Origin: Albimonas marina
GTDB taxonomy: Bacteria > Pseudomonadota > Alphaproteobacteria > Rhodobacterales > Rhodobacteraceae
Direction of reading: 5' to 3'
Length of the DNA stretch: 64,000 nt
Assembly: GCF_029223255.1 (NCBI RefSeq)
Contig: NZ_JARHUC010000002.1
Coordinates: 558,001-622,000, forward strand
Under the pieces are notes generated by a model that did not search any database, was not told where the DNA came from, and was given only the letters and a program-made list of their open reading frames with translations. Positions 8,563 through 16,647 of this stretch are shown here, one piece after another. The first letter of the stretch is position 1; the number at the start of each line of letters is the position of its first letter. Both the position numbers and the translations under genes were made by a program.

Positions 8563-9056
8563 GCGCGATCCAGCCCCGGGTAAAGATCGACGCTGCAGGT
8601 CAGGCGCGGGAACATCATGCCGTCGAGGTTGGGCATGGAGGCGACGCCGGAGATGACGCCGGCGCCGGGATCGACGTCGAGCCCTGCGAGTTCGGTGAAG
8701 ACGACCAGGCGCGGCACGAGTTCGTCGGAGATGTAGACGCGGTCGATCAGCGTCAGCGGAGCCGAGGACAGGGCCGAGGCCGCGACCAGCTCCTCGCAGA
8801 CCTGCGGCAGGGTCGCGATGCGGATCTGCATCTCGCCCCGACCGCTCTCGTCGAGCCCGGCGGGGACGATCGCGATGGGGCCCGGCTTGTAGATGATGGT
8901 GGCGCCCGCTCCGTCGTCCGCGCCCCAGGCGTCGGGTTCCGTGGTCAGGTTCCAGGCCTGCGAGAAGCCGGGATGGATGAGCGAGACGCCTTCGCGCAGG
9001 CGCTTGCCGACGACGGCGCTGGCCAGGATCCGCTGCAGTTCGGGGTCGGACGTCAT
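8559..9056 (-). CDS. DUF1833-like tail protein (lambda L-like position)
   Basis: A 165-residue beta-rich protein between the tape measure and the K-like peptidase, where lambda-like tails carry gpL or DUF1833 proteins. The central phrase ATIIYKPGPIAIVPAGLDESG and the stretch MQIRIATLPQVCEELV fit the DUF1833 style as I remember it, but I cannot verify the match. It probably forms part of the ring joining the tail tube to the tip. Both ends are coupled by 4-nt overlaps. Confidence 0.65.
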   Translation of the reverse strand: MTSDPELQRILASAVVGKRLREGVSLIHPGFSQAWNLTTEPDAWGADDGAGATIIYKPGPIAIVPAGLDESGRGEMQIRIATLPQVCEELVAASALSSAPLTLIDRVYISDELVPRLVVFTELAGLDVDPGAGVISGVASMPNLDGMMFPRLTCSVDLYPGLDRA

Positions 9057-11818
9057 ACCAGGTCCTTCCGCTTCGCACCGCGCTTGGTCAGGGCGCCGTC
9101 GATGGCCGAACCGGGGCTCTCGATCAGGATGCCGATGTCGCGCTTCAGCTCCTCGTCGCGGCGATCGAGGATTGCCGGGAGCTGCGCCGCCAGGTCCGGG
9201 CCGCCCTGCACCTGGATGGTGGTGGAGACGTTCACGGCGTGGCCGCCTCGGCCGCCGCCACCCGATGGCGGGGTCGGCACGAGGGTGGGGCGGGTCGCCT
9301 GCGCCCGGGCGAAGTCGCCGGCGCCGCCGTTGATCGCCTCCAGCAGCGCCATGTGGCGGTTGGCGGCCGCGGCGTTGACGACGAACTCGCCGTTCGAGAG
9401 CAGCGCCGGGATGCTGTCGGAGGTGCCGGTCCCTGGGCCGACGACGCGACCGCCGCCCGCCAGGGCGACCGCCCCGGTTCGGCCGAGACCGTAGCTTGCA
9501 TACTGGTTCGCGACGTCGGCGGTGCTGTAGCCCGAGTAGGGTGAGGAGATGCCGCCCGCGAGGGCCCCGCCGGCGGCGCCGGCCACCCCACCGACGACGG
9601 CCTTGGCCAGCATCCCGAAGAGCCCGCCCGACTCCTTCGTGCCGAAAGCCCCGGCGAGGCCGCCCTCGCCAAGCAGCGCCGCTTTCCAGGCGGCCTCCGC
9701 CAGGGCGGCGGTCAGGTCGCGGACGACGTCGGTGGCGTCCTCGCCCTTCAGGATCAGCCCCTCAAAGGCGTCGTAGGCCGTGTCCGCGAAATAGTCCGCC
9801 GTGCGGTTCGCCTCGGCCTCCTCCTCGCGCGCCCGGATCAGCAGCTCGACCGCCGCGCGCTCCTCGTCGGTGGCGCCTTTGAGACGGTCGCGCAGGCGGA
9901 TCATCTCCTGTTGGACCGGGTCCAGCTCGCGCATGACGTCCAGCTCTTTCTGGAGGCCGTCGACCATGTCCTGGACGCGGGCGGCGTCCGTGGCGCGGAT
10001 GCGGGCGGCGACCAGACCCTCCAGCTTGGTCCGCTCGGCGGCGGTGGCGGCGGTCATGCGGTCGGCGACCGAGAGCAGCTGCTGGCGGACGGGGTCGGTC
10101 TCGCGCAGGACCGCCAGGCGTGTGCGCTCCTGCGCCAGCAAAGTCTCCACCGCCTGGCGCTCCTGGTCGAAGTCCCGCGCGCCGGACCGCGAGGTCGACA
10201 GCAGCTTGCGGCGGGCTTCATCGGCGGCGGCGATCTCGGCTTCGACCGCGCCGTAGGCGGCCGCTTGGGCATCCAGCGCCGCCAGCTCGGCCGCCGGAGC
10301 CGTCTCGCGCAGCGGCGCTTGGGTGCGCTCCATGGAGGCCACGCCGAGGCGGCGCGCCATCTCGACCGGGTCGCCGGCGAAGTCGCGGCGGATCTTCGCG
10401 TCCTGCAGGCGTGCCTCGGCGCTCTGACCCATGCCGCGGATCTCGGCCGCCGCGCGCGAAATCTCGTCGGCCAGCGCCCGGGCACGGTCGGCGGCGCGGG
10501 CGACGGGGGTCTCCATGTCGAGGGCGATGAAGGCCCGGCCCGCGCTCTCGGCTCCGATGAGGCTTTTGACGAAGCGCTGCTGAGCGTCGTTGAGTTTTTC
10601 CAGGCCGCCGTAGGTCTGAAGGACCAAGTCGTACATCGCCCGGTACGCGGCGACCTTCTCTTCGACGCCATCGGCCGACTCGAGACGCCGGTAGGCGGCG
10701 TAGAGCGCCTCCGCCTGCTGGATCGACAGCCCCAGCACCTTGTTCAGCGAATACGTAAGGTCGGTCGTGTTGGTGAACGTCCGGCGAAAGGTCTCCCAGT
10801 CCGTCGTGACCTTGCCGAAGGCCTCGCCGACGGAGCCCGCCACCGCCGCCTGCGTCTGGTTGAGCGCTTTCACCGCGTCGAGCTGGGCGAGGGCGCGCTG
10901 GGCCTCGAGCATCGAGCGGACCTGGCGGGTGACCTGGCCGTACTTCTCCTGCAGCTCGTCGAGCGCCCCGACCGACAGGCGTCGGCTCGCGGCGGTGAGG
11001 GCGTCGACGCTCTTCTCGGCGTCCTCCAGCGCCTCGCCGAGGTCGATCGTCTCGGGCACAGCCTCGCGCAGCCAGGAGAACAGCGCGGCTCCGGCGGCGA
11101 TCGTCCCGATCGTGATCAGCGACATGGGGTTGAGCAGCGAAAGGAAGGCGGCGCCCAGCGCCCGGACCGCGCCGCCGGCGCCCATCGGGCCCAGCACCTG
11201 GCTGATCTGGGTGCCCTGCTGCAGGGCGAGCTGCAGGGGCGACTGGCCGGCGGCGAGCATGACGCCGATGTCGTTGAACTGCGCGGCGAGGTTGCCCAGC
11301 TGGGCGGTGCCGGCCTGCGAGGCCGTCCCGAGCTGGCGCATGCCGGTCCCGAGCGAGAGGTACTGCGCCTCTGCGACCTGCATCATCCGGTTCGCCTCGG
11401 CCTGCGTCGCCGCGCCGATCCGCACCGCATTGGTCGCCGTCTCGACCGCCGCCTCGTACTGCTTGGAGCTGCGGTAGACCGGGTCCAGCGCCATGCGCAG
11501 GTCATGGAAGCCGCGCGCCTGACGGTCGATCTCGGCGGTGAAGACCGAGGCGGAGGTCTCGGCCGATGCCGCCGCGGCGCGGACGCCGCCATAGGCGTTG
11601 ACCACCTGCAGGATGGCGGCCTGCTGACGGCCCGCGGCGGCGGCCTCCTCGCGGCGGGCGGAGACCAGGCGCTGGATCTCCGCGGCGGCGGCGGTGGAGG
11701 CGGTCCCCGAGGCGCGGGTCGCCTCGGTCGTCTTGGAGACTTCAGACGCGGTTTCGCGCAGCACGCCCTTGGCCTGGGCGGCGTCGGCCGTGACCAGCAG
11801 GCTTGCGCGGAACGCCAT
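9053..11818 (-). CDS. Tail tape measure protein
   Basis: A 921-residue, Ala/Gln/Glu-rich protein. Long coiled-coil helices cover residues 1-190 and 420-700, hydrophobic segments lie near 225-250 (PMSLITIGTIAAGAALF), and a Gly/Ala-rich region with further hydrophobic stretches near 730-800 ends in a short helix. This is the standard layout of siphophage tape measure proteins of the lambda gpH type. It sets tail length and is ejected with the DNA. It follows directly on the GT frame (stop TAG at 11819-11821, ATG at 11816-11818). Confidence 0.9.
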   Translation of the reverse strand: MAFRASLLVTADAAQAKGVLRETASEVSKTTEATRASGTASTAAAAEIQRLVSARREEAAAAGRQQAAILQVVNAYGGVRAAAASAETSASVFTAEIDRQARGFHDLRMALDPVYRSSKQYEAAVETATNAVRIGAATQAEANRMMQVAEAQYLSLGTGMRQLGTASQAGTAQLGNLAAQFNDIGVMLAAGQSPLQLALQQGTQISQVLGPMGAGGAVRALGAAFLSLLNPMSLITIGTIAAGAALFSWLREAVPETIDLGEALEDAEKSVDALTAASRRLSVGALDELQEKYGQVTRQVRSMLEAQRALAQLDAVKALNQTQAAVAGSVGEAFGKVTTDWETFRRTFTNTTDLTYSLNKVLGLSIQQAEALYAAYRRLESADGVEEKVAAYRAMYDLVLQTYGGLEKLNDAQQRFVKSLIGAESAGRAFIALDMETPVARAADRARALADEISRAAAEIRGMGQSAEARLQDAKIRRDFAGDPVEMARRLGVASMERTQAPLRETAPAAELAALDAQAAAYGAVEAEIAAADEARRKLLSTSRSGARDFDQERQAVETLLAQERTRLAVLRETDPVRQQLLSVADRMTAATAAERTKLEGLVAARIRATDAARVQDMVDGLQKELDVMRELDPVQQEMIRLRDRLKGATDEERAAVELLIRAREEEAEANRTADYFADTAYDAFEGLILKGEDATDVVRDLTAALAEAAWKAALLGEGGLAGAFGTKESGGLFGMLAKAVVGGVAGAAGGALAGGISSPYSGYSTADVANQYASYGLGRTGAVALAGGGRVVGPGTGTSDSIPALLSNGEFVVNAAAANRHMALLEAINGGAGDFARAQATRPTLVPTPPSGGGGRGGHAVNVSTTIQVQGGPDLAAQLPAILDRRDEELKRDIGILIESPGSAIDGALTKRGAKRKDLV

Positions 11819-12480
11819 CTACCTCTCCCTCCTCTCCCGTTCCTCGGCGATCGCTTCGCGCGCGCCGGCCTCGATCACCCGAACCTCGCCCCAGAGCGCG
11901 GGGCCCACGTCGAGGCCGGCCAGCTCGAACCCGGCGCGGGCGCCGGCGTAGTCCAGGCCACCGTCCCGCCACTGGCTGGCGACGGCCAGGAAGGCCCGGA
12001 GCGCCGCCTCGTTCTCCGCCCAGATCCCGTCGTCGGGATCGGGGTCGAAGGCGTCTTCCGGCAACTCCAGGCCCCAGAGGGCGGCCGTGCGGGCGGCCTC
12101 GTCCCGCCCGTCGTCGCCGAGCCGGCCGGTCGCCCAGGCGCGACCGGCGGCCTTCAGTTTCCCAGGCGGGCCTTGAGCTGCGCCTCGAAGTACCCGTTCA
12201 CCAGCGCGTAGCGGATGTAGCCCCAGCCCAGCAGCGCCTCGATCAGCTCGGGCGACGAGCGCAGCTCCTCGCCGTCCTCGTCCTGGATGTCGTGGACCTC
12301 GGCCACTACGGCGCGGAGAAAGGCCTTCTCGCCCTCGGCCGACGTGAGGTCGAAGGTGCGGGCCTCGTCGTCGTGGAGGCCGCGATAAACGGTGCGGATG
12401 GTCTGGGCCGGCTCGTCGCCGGAGGCGGCCTTGACCGTCACGACGTGCGCGAAGCGCGGCTCGCGGATGAATTTCAGCAT
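11819..12480 (-). CDS. Tail assembly chaperone GT, made by -1 frameshift from the upstream gene
   Basis: The frame from about 12160 to 11819 has no ATG of its own. It encodes about 113 residues with the DUF1799-like segment (GIWAENEAALRAFLAVASQW). It is in the -1 frame relative to gene 12154-12480. The heptamer G GGA AAC lies at 12163-12157, immediately before the TGA of the first gene, and re-pairing in -1 gives GGG AAA. This fits X XXY YYZ and differs from lambda's G-GT slippery site, as I recall it, in the last base only. The fusion would be about 219 residues. Its role should be as in lambda: the T part brings tape measure and tube subunits together. Confidence 0.8.
12154..12480 (-). CDS. 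Tail assembly chaperone G-like protein
   Basis: A 108-residue protein between the tail tube and tape measure genes, the place of lambda gpG. Residues 60-103 form helices with a pattern of acidic and hydrophobic residues (SPELIEALLGWGYIRYALVNG). The reading frame ends in GGGAAAC-TGA, so most ribosomes terminate and a minority can slip into the T frame. Start at 12480 is the only ATG that keeps the conserved N-terminus and lies 15 nt after the tube gene stop. Confidence 0.8.
   Translation of the reverse strand: MLKFIREPRFAHVVTVKAASGDEPAQTIRTVYRGLHDDEARTFDLTSAEGEKAFLRAVVAEVHDIQDEDGEELRSSPELIEALLGWGYIRYALVNGYFEAQLKARLGN
12157..12163 (-). promoter_or_regulatory. -1 ribosomal slippery heptamer GGGAAAC
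   Basis: Read on the minus strand as G GGA AAC in the zero frame, followed at once by TGA. It is a canonical tandem slippery site. The continuing -1 frame is open for 113 codons up to the tape measure gene. Confidence 0.8.
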
Positions 12481-12495
12481 CGGTGCGTCTCCGGT

Positions 12496-13425
12496 TCAGG
12501 TCAGGACGAGGGTCCACTGGTCGTTGCCTGAGACGGGCTGCGGAGCCAGGCGCAGGGGCCACTCGACGATCTTCTGCTGGTTCTCGATGCCGGCCGGCCG
12601 CTGCATCTGCGCGGCCGGGACGTTTAGGGTGGCGATCGAGCCGGCGGCGTTCCCGTGAACCAGCTCCACCTCGATCGCCGTGCCCGCGGCGGCGAGGGCG
12701 AAGGGGTTGAGCGTGGTCATCGGCACGGCCTCGATCGTCGCCTCGATCATGTCGGCGCGGTCGACGATGACGATCGCCTCGGAGCCGATCAGCAGCCGCT
12801 GCTCGACCTGGTTGGCGAGGTCGAGCTGGAGGGAGCGCAGCACGTAGTCGTCGCCGTTGATGGTGAAGGTCGGGGTGTTGGCGCTGGTGGCAATCTGCGG
12901 CTTCTTGAAGCCGGTCAGCACCGGCGTGACCCGGGTCTCCTCGGTGGGCTGGGAGAAGAGGCCGGTGAAGGCGAACTGCAGGACCGGGATGCCCTGGGCG
13001 GTCACGCCGATCCGGCAGGTGCCGCGGGCGCCCTTCAGCACGTAGCGGGTGCTGTCGATCGCGAAGTAGATCGTCGCCGACTCGTGCCCGTCGGTGACCG
13101 GGTTGTAGGTGACCGAGACGCCGGCATCGACCGTCTCCGCGACGGCGCAGGCGCGCAGCAGCGGCCCCCAGGCCGGGGCGGTCCCGGCCGTGCCGGAGCC
13201 CTGCAGCTCGACGTTGAAGGACAGGGTCGCGTGCAGGCCCGCCGACAGCGTGCCCTGGTGGCCCATCCACGGGATCTCCAGGCCACGGTCGACGTCCTGC
13301 CCCTCCATGGGGGCGAAGCGGACCTCGGAGGCCTGGATGCCGTTGGCGGCGACCGGGCTCGCGTCCGTGCCGTAGGTGGTCTCGATCTTCGCGAGGATCG
13401 TCTGGCGGCGCCAATAGAGGGCCAT
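12496..13425 (-). CDS. Major tail tube protein
   Basis: A 309-residue protein with a beta-rich tube domain. The N-terminus KIETTYGTDASPVAANGI is typical of phage tail tube proteins, and the middle contains repeated strand pairs (ATIYFAIDSTRYVLKGARGT). Size and position, after the terminator gene and before the G/GT chaperones, match the major tail protein of siphophage-like tails. It polymerises around the tape measure to form the DNA conduit. Confidence 0.8.
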   Translation of the reverse strand: MALYWRRQTILAKIETTYGTDASPVAANGIQASEVRFAPMEGQDVDRGLEIPWMGHQGTLSAGLHATLSFNVELQGSGTAGTAPAWGPLLRACAVAETVDAGVSVTYNPVTDGHESATIYFAIDSTRYVLKGARGTCRIGVTAQGIPVLQFAFTGLFSQPTEETRVTPVLTGFKKPQIATSANTPTFTINGDDYVLRSLQLDLANQVEQRLLIGSEAIVIVDRADMIEATIEAVPMTTLNPFALAAAGTAIEVELVHGNAAGSIATLNVPAAQMQRPAGIENQQKIVEWPLRLAPQPVSGNDQWTLVLT

Positions 13426-13428
13426 GGC

Positions 13429-13605
13429 TCAGTCCTCCGTCTCGCCGGCCGGCTCGGCGGGCGCGGGGTTCGGGGTGGGCGCGGGGGCGGCCGGGGCGGC
13501 GGCGGGCTTCAGCCCTCCGTCGGGGGTGCGGGTCCAGCTCCCGCCGCCCGAGGGCAGCGCCGGCCGCGGCGCGGGCTTGGCGGGCTTGCGGGGCGTCTTG
13601 CTCAT
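13429..13605 (-). CDS. Small Pro/Ala-rich phage protein
   Basis: A 58-residue protein with a basic N-terminus (MSKTPRKPAKPAPRP) and a long Pro/Ala tract, ending in acidic residues. It is too short and low in complexity for family assignment. It is linked by a 4-nt overlap to the tail terminator gene and ends 3 nt before the tube gene start, so it belongs to the tail operon. It may be a linker or an assembly factor. Confidence 0.6.
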   Translation of the reverse strand: MSKTPRKPAKPAPRPALPSGGGSWTRTPDGGLKPAAAPAAPAPTPNPAPAEPAGETED

Positions 13606-14033
13606 GCGGGGATCCTCAGCTGGTCGGCGATCACGAAGTCGAGCTGGTAGACGAGCACGCCGTCGCGGTTGTGCAGGAGGGAGCCGCGGGCCAGCTCGAA
13701 GACGCCCATGGCCTCGTCGGGGCCCCAGCCGGCGACGGCGACCAGGACGGCCTGGATCAGCTCGTCCAGCTCGGGCAGGTCGTCGCCGGCGGTGCGGTCG
13801 TAGGTCCGCAGGGTCAGCACCACGGCGACCATCTCGTGCAGCACCTGGGTGAAGAGGCCGACGGCGGCATGCGCCCCGCGGCCCTGCAGGCCGAGGGGGA
13901 TCACATGCGCGGCCGGGGTGTGCTGGGGCCAGGCGCCCTTGCGGCTCAGCTCGGAGAGATCGGCCGCGCCCTCGATGCGCCCCGCCAGGCGCGGAACCTG
14001 CGCCTCGAGCCGGGCCTTCAGCTCCGCGATCAT
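13602..14033 (-). CDS. Tail terminator protein (Mu gp37-like position)
   Basis: A 143-residue protein with a helical N-terminus (residues 1-30), then the mixed alpha/beta body common to tail terminators (VLHEMVAVVLTLRTYD and LDELIQAVLVAVAGW). Its place between the gp36-like adaptor and the tube protein is where Mu-like genomes encode the protein that stops tail polymerisation and joins tail to head. Function is inferred from position and fold style. Confidence 0.65.
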   Translation of the reverse strand: MIAELKARLEAQVPRLAGRIEGAADLSELSRKGAWPQHTPAAHVIPLGLQGRGAHAAVGLFTQVLHEMVAVVLTLRTYDRTAGDDLPELDELIQAVLVAVAGWGPDEAMGVFELARGSLLHNRDGVLVYQLDFVIADQLRIPA

Positions 14034-14461
14034 CAGATCCAGCCCTTCATGTTCGCCTCGGTCATCGGCCGCTCGCGGTCCGTGATCCGCACGCCCGAGG
14101 CGCCCGAGCTGGGCGGCTCGACGCCGGCGACGGGCAGGCGCGCGGCGCCCGAGGCGATGTCCTTCAGGGTGGCGCGGGCGTCCTTGTAGTCGGCCTCGAT
14201 CTTCTCGTCGGCGGCCGAGGTGTGGAGGTTCCAGATCGCGATCCGCTGGGCGAGGTCGACGATCAACGGCGGCGTCTCGGCGAGCGGCAGCGCGTAGCGG
14301 CCGGCCAGGTAGCCGTCGATCAGCGCGTCGGCGTCCGCCAGGGCGCGGTCGACCGTGTCGCCGTCGATCTGGCGGGTGGCGGTCTCGCCGCGGTCCGTCA
14401 GCATCACGAGCATGCGCTCGCCGTAGCGGTCGGTCAGCTGCTGGAGGGTGGCGTAGGACAT
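14033..14461 (-). CDS. DUF1320 head-tail adaptor (Mu gp36-like)
   Basis: A 142-residue protein with the DUF1320 pattern: YATLQQLTDRYGE at the N-terminus, ALADADALIDGYLAGRYALPL at residues 40-60 and the conserved LAQRIAIWNLH segment. DUF1320 proteins (Mu gp36) are all-helical head-completion proteins that join the portal vertex to the tail. The stop overlaps the start of the tail terminator gene by one base. Confidence 0.85.
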   Translation of the reverse strand: MSYATLQQLTDRYGERMLVMLTDRGETATRQIDGDTVDRALADADALIDGYLAGRYALPLAETPPLIVDLAQRIAIWNLHTSAADEKIEADYKDARATLKDIASGAARLPVAGVEPPSSGASGVRITDRERPMTEANMKGWI

Positions 14462-14470
14462 GGCGGCGGC

Positions 14471-14728
14471 TCAGGCGGTGATGTGGCGGACGGCGCGCAT
14501 GACGGCGTCCTCGGCGTGAGTGTTGGCGAGCGCCAGGTCGCGGCTGGCGAAGCGATCGCCGGCCGGGTCGGTGCCGCCGATCTCGTGGAGCTTGGCGATG
14601 AAGGCCGCGCCGAGATCCTTCACCTCGACCATCTGCGCCTTCTCGGCCTCGGTCAGGACGCGGTAGGCATGGCGCACGCCGCTGTTCTCGGTGCGCTGGT
14701 CGCTCTCGCTGGGGACATGGTCGGCCAT
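14471..14728 (-). CDS. Candidate Acb2/Tad1-family cyclic-oligonucleotide sponge (anti-CBASS)
   Basis: An 85-residue protein inserted between the gp35-like and gp36-like head genes. After a disordered N-terminus (1-18) it has two long helices: HAYRVLTEAEKAQMVEVKD-LG (20-40) and a second with DLALANTHAEDAVMRAVRHI (65-84). This is the Acb2/Tad1 hairpin layout. In Acb2, as I recall, Tyr11 and Lys26 hold the nucleotide; here Tyr22 and Lys37 keep the same 15-residue spacing. Acb2 proteins form small oligomers that bind cyclic di- and trinucleotides and silence CBASS. Start at 14728 has GAGGAAGAG upstream. Family assignment is by eye; binding residues are from memory. Confidence 0.7.
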   Translation of the reverse strand: MADHVPSESDQRTENSGVRHAYRVLTEAEKAQMVEVKDLGAAFIAKLHEIGGTDPAGDRFASRDLALANTHAEDAVMRAVRHITA

Positions 14729-14830
14729 GGGGCTCTCTTCCTCGGGTGAACCCCGGCGGCGACGAGCGTCGCCGCCGGGAGGGCCCCTACGCCGGGCCGA
14801 GACCGCCGGGACGCATCCGTCGGCCGGACG
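14729..14830 (-). promoter_or_regulatory. Hairpin in the leader of the Acb2-like gene
   Basis: The 102-nt gap, unusual for this tightly packed operon, holds a perfect inverted repeat: CCCGGCGGCGAC (14752-14763), loop GAGC, GTCGCCGCCGGG (14768-14779). On the transcript it precedes the Acb2-like start by about 24 nt. There is no U-tract, so it may be a weak terminator, a processing site or an RNA element that changes the level of the downstream genes. Confidence 0.5.
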
Positions 14831-15289
14831 TCACGGGCGGCGAGAGACCTCCGCGACGGACACGATCAGGACGGGGTCGGCGAGCAGCGCGGCCTTGTCG
14901 TCCTCGCTCAGCTCCTCCTCCGGGATGCGGACCGGCTCGGCGCCGAAGTGGCGACCGGCCCGCCAGCGGCCCCGCTTCGGGCCGACCACGACCACCTCCA
15001 GGCCGGAGGGCTCGTCGTCCTGGATGGCAGGCTCGGGAGCGCCTCCGTCCTCCCCCGAGGCCGCCGGCGCCGCATCGGCCTCCGGCGCCTGCGTCCCTCC
15101 CTCGGCCGAGGCGGAGGTCTGCGCCCCCTGGTCCTCGGCCTGCCCCTCGGAATGGGTGGCGGAGACGGTCTCGGTCGCCTCCGCCGTGGCCGGCTTCGTC
15201 GCCGGCTCCTGCTCGGGCTTCTCGGCCGCAGCGGAGGTCTTCGCCTCCTCGTCCGCGGCCCGCCCCTTGGTATTGGTCTTGCGCGTCAT
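14831..15289 (-). CDS. Mu gp35/FluMu-like head-region protein
   Basis: A 152-residue protein. Residues 1-95 are a low-complexity Ala/Glu/Pro/Thr tract. The C-terminal 55 residues (GRWRAGRHFGAEPVRIPEEEL...ALLADPVLIV) match the small domain of Mu gp35 and FluMu HI1506-like proteins, in which a GR.R.G..F......I....L....AL..DP pattern recurs. It lies directly after the major capsid gene, as in Mu. The role of gp35 is not established; minor head protein is the usual label. Confidence 0.75.
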   Translation of the reverse strand: MTRKTNTKGRAADEEAKTSAAAEKPEQEPATKPATAEATETVSATHSEGQAEDQGAQTSASAEGGTQAPEADAAPAASGEDGGAPEPAIQDDEPSGLEVVVVGPKRGRWRAGRHFGAEPVRIPEEELSEDDKAALLADPVLIVSVAEVSRRP

Positions 15290-15303
15290 GTCCGGGCCCT
15301 CGG

Positions 15304-16197
15304 TCAGGCGAGCCAGGGCACGACGAGCAGCTCGGCGGTCCCCTTCCACTCGTTGGTGACGCCGCCGGTCCCGTACTCGGAGTTCAGGATCTTGCGGCCG
15401 GCGCTCTCCAGGGCGGGCGGCACCGCCAGGAGGTTGGGCATCAGGCCCAGCGGGCGGCCGTAGTCGCCCTTCATGCCGGTCATCGCCGCGCGGGCGGTGG
15501 CATAGGCCGAGGCGTCCAGCGTCTGCTTGGAGCCGTAGGCGATCTGCCAGAGGCTGTAGCCCACGTTCGCGTAGCCCTCGGCGCCGTAGACGAACTCGGC
15601 CCGATTGAAGACGTTCTCGTCGGTCGGGTTGTCCTTGGCGACGAAGTTGAAGTCCTTGCCCACCTGGTGGATCACAGGCAGCAGGAAGTGGTTCGTGTCG
15701 ATCAGGAACCAGTTCGTGCCGGAGCCGCCGCCCGAGTTCGAGACGGTGGTCATCGAGCCGTCCTCGGCGATCACCGGGTGGTCGGTGTCGAAGTAGAACT
15801 GGCCATCGTAGCACTCGGTGGTGAAGCCCGCCTTCAGCGCGCCCCAGACCAGCGTCTCCCACTTCGACCCGGTGCTGCGGCCGAACGCCGTGAAGCGGGC
15901 GTTGAAGGTCCCGAGGTTGTCGGTTTCGATGTTCCGGCGGGGGACGCCGAGCGTCAGTTCCCAGGGCTTCTCGCGGATCGCGTAGTCGTGCTCCTTCAGG
16001 CTGTGGACCACGCGCTCGCCGACCCACTCCCGGACGTCGGGCAGCTCGCCGAGCCAGCCGTACTTCTCCTCCATGTGGGTGGAGTCGATCCGGGTGGAGA
16101 TGCGCTCGCGCATCTGCGGGGCCATGCCCAGGCCGGCCTGGAAGGCCGTCTTGAAGCCGACGCGCAGCGCTTCGAGGTTGGCGTTGGTGATGAGCAT
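15304..16197 (-). CDS. Major capsid protein (Mu gpT-like)
   Basis: A 297-residue protein with the gpT hallmarks: the N-terminus LITNANLEALRVGFKTAF, the segment WLGELPDVREWVGERVVHSL (48-67) and DGQFYFDTDHPV (about 131-142). It is the Mu-type HK97-fold capsid subunit. Its place after protease/scaffold (gpI) and cement genes and before gp35 is the same as in Mu. Start at 16197 with the next gene 12 nt upstream. Confidence 0.95.
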   Translation of the reverse strand: MLITNANLEALRVGFKTAFQAGLGMAPQMRERISTRIDSTHMEEKYGWLGELPDVREWVGERVVHSLKEHDYAIREKPWELTLGVPRRNIETDNLGTFNARFTAFGRSTGSKWETLVWGALKAGFTTECYDGQFYFDTDHPVIAEDGSMTTVSNSGGGSGTNWFLIDTNHFLLPVIHQVGKDFNFVAKDNPTDENVFNRAEFVYGAEGYANVGYSLWQIAYGSKQTLDASAYATARAAMTGMKGDYGRPLGLMPNLLAVPPALESAGRKILNSEYGTGGVTNEWKGTAELLVVPWLA

Positions 16198-16209
16198 CTG
16201 GGCGACTCC

Positions 16210-16647
16210 TTAGGCGGCCGCGGTCTTGGTGAGGGCCTCGTCCAGGCGGACCCAGACGCCCAGGGCGTCGACGTCCTCGACGATCCCGGCGGGCGAGCGG
16301 CTCGACGAACCGTTCGTCTTGGCGACGGTCTGGTCGTCCACGACGAAGCAGACGTCGCCGACCTCGGCGATCGTGATTTCGTCGGTGGAAGCCGAGTTGG
16401 CGAAGCGGAAGACGCCCGGCCGGAAGGTCAGCGTCGCGTCGCCCGCCGAGCCGGACGAGTTGTCGACCCGCGCCTCGGCGCGACCGACCCCGACGGAGCC
16501 GGTGGCGGTGGCGCCCTTGGTCAGATAGCCGGCGGCGTTGCGCATCACGAGCGCTCCGGCGTGGATCAGGACGCTGGCGGCGACCGGGCCGGCGCGATCG
16601 CCGGGCAGCCGCTGGGGCGTGTTGCGGCCCTCGGTGAGCGCGGTCAT
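16210..16647 (-). CDS. Capsid decoration/cement protein
   Basis: A 145-residue beta-rich protein between gpI and gpT. It starts with a short basic segment (GRNTPQRLPGDRAGPVAA) followed by alternating strands (GALVMRNAAGYLTKGATAT...GVFRFANS). This is the layout of capsid cement proteins of the DUF2190 kind found beside Mu-like capsid genes. It probably binds the outer capsid surface and stabilises it. Coupled to gpI by ATGA. Confidence 0.7.
   Translation of the reverse strand: MTALTEGRNTPQRLPGDRAGPVAASVLIHAGALVMRNAAGYLTKGATATGSVGVGRAEARVDNSSGSAGDATLTFRPGVFRFANSASTDEITIAEVGDVCFVVDDQTVAKTNGSSSRSPAGIVEDVDALGVWVRLDEALTKTAAA

Noticed and set aside
9496-9882. Arg/Pro-rich frames opposite the tape measure and many other short frames
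   Set aside because: Mirror frames with no motif, no ribosome site and extreme composition.
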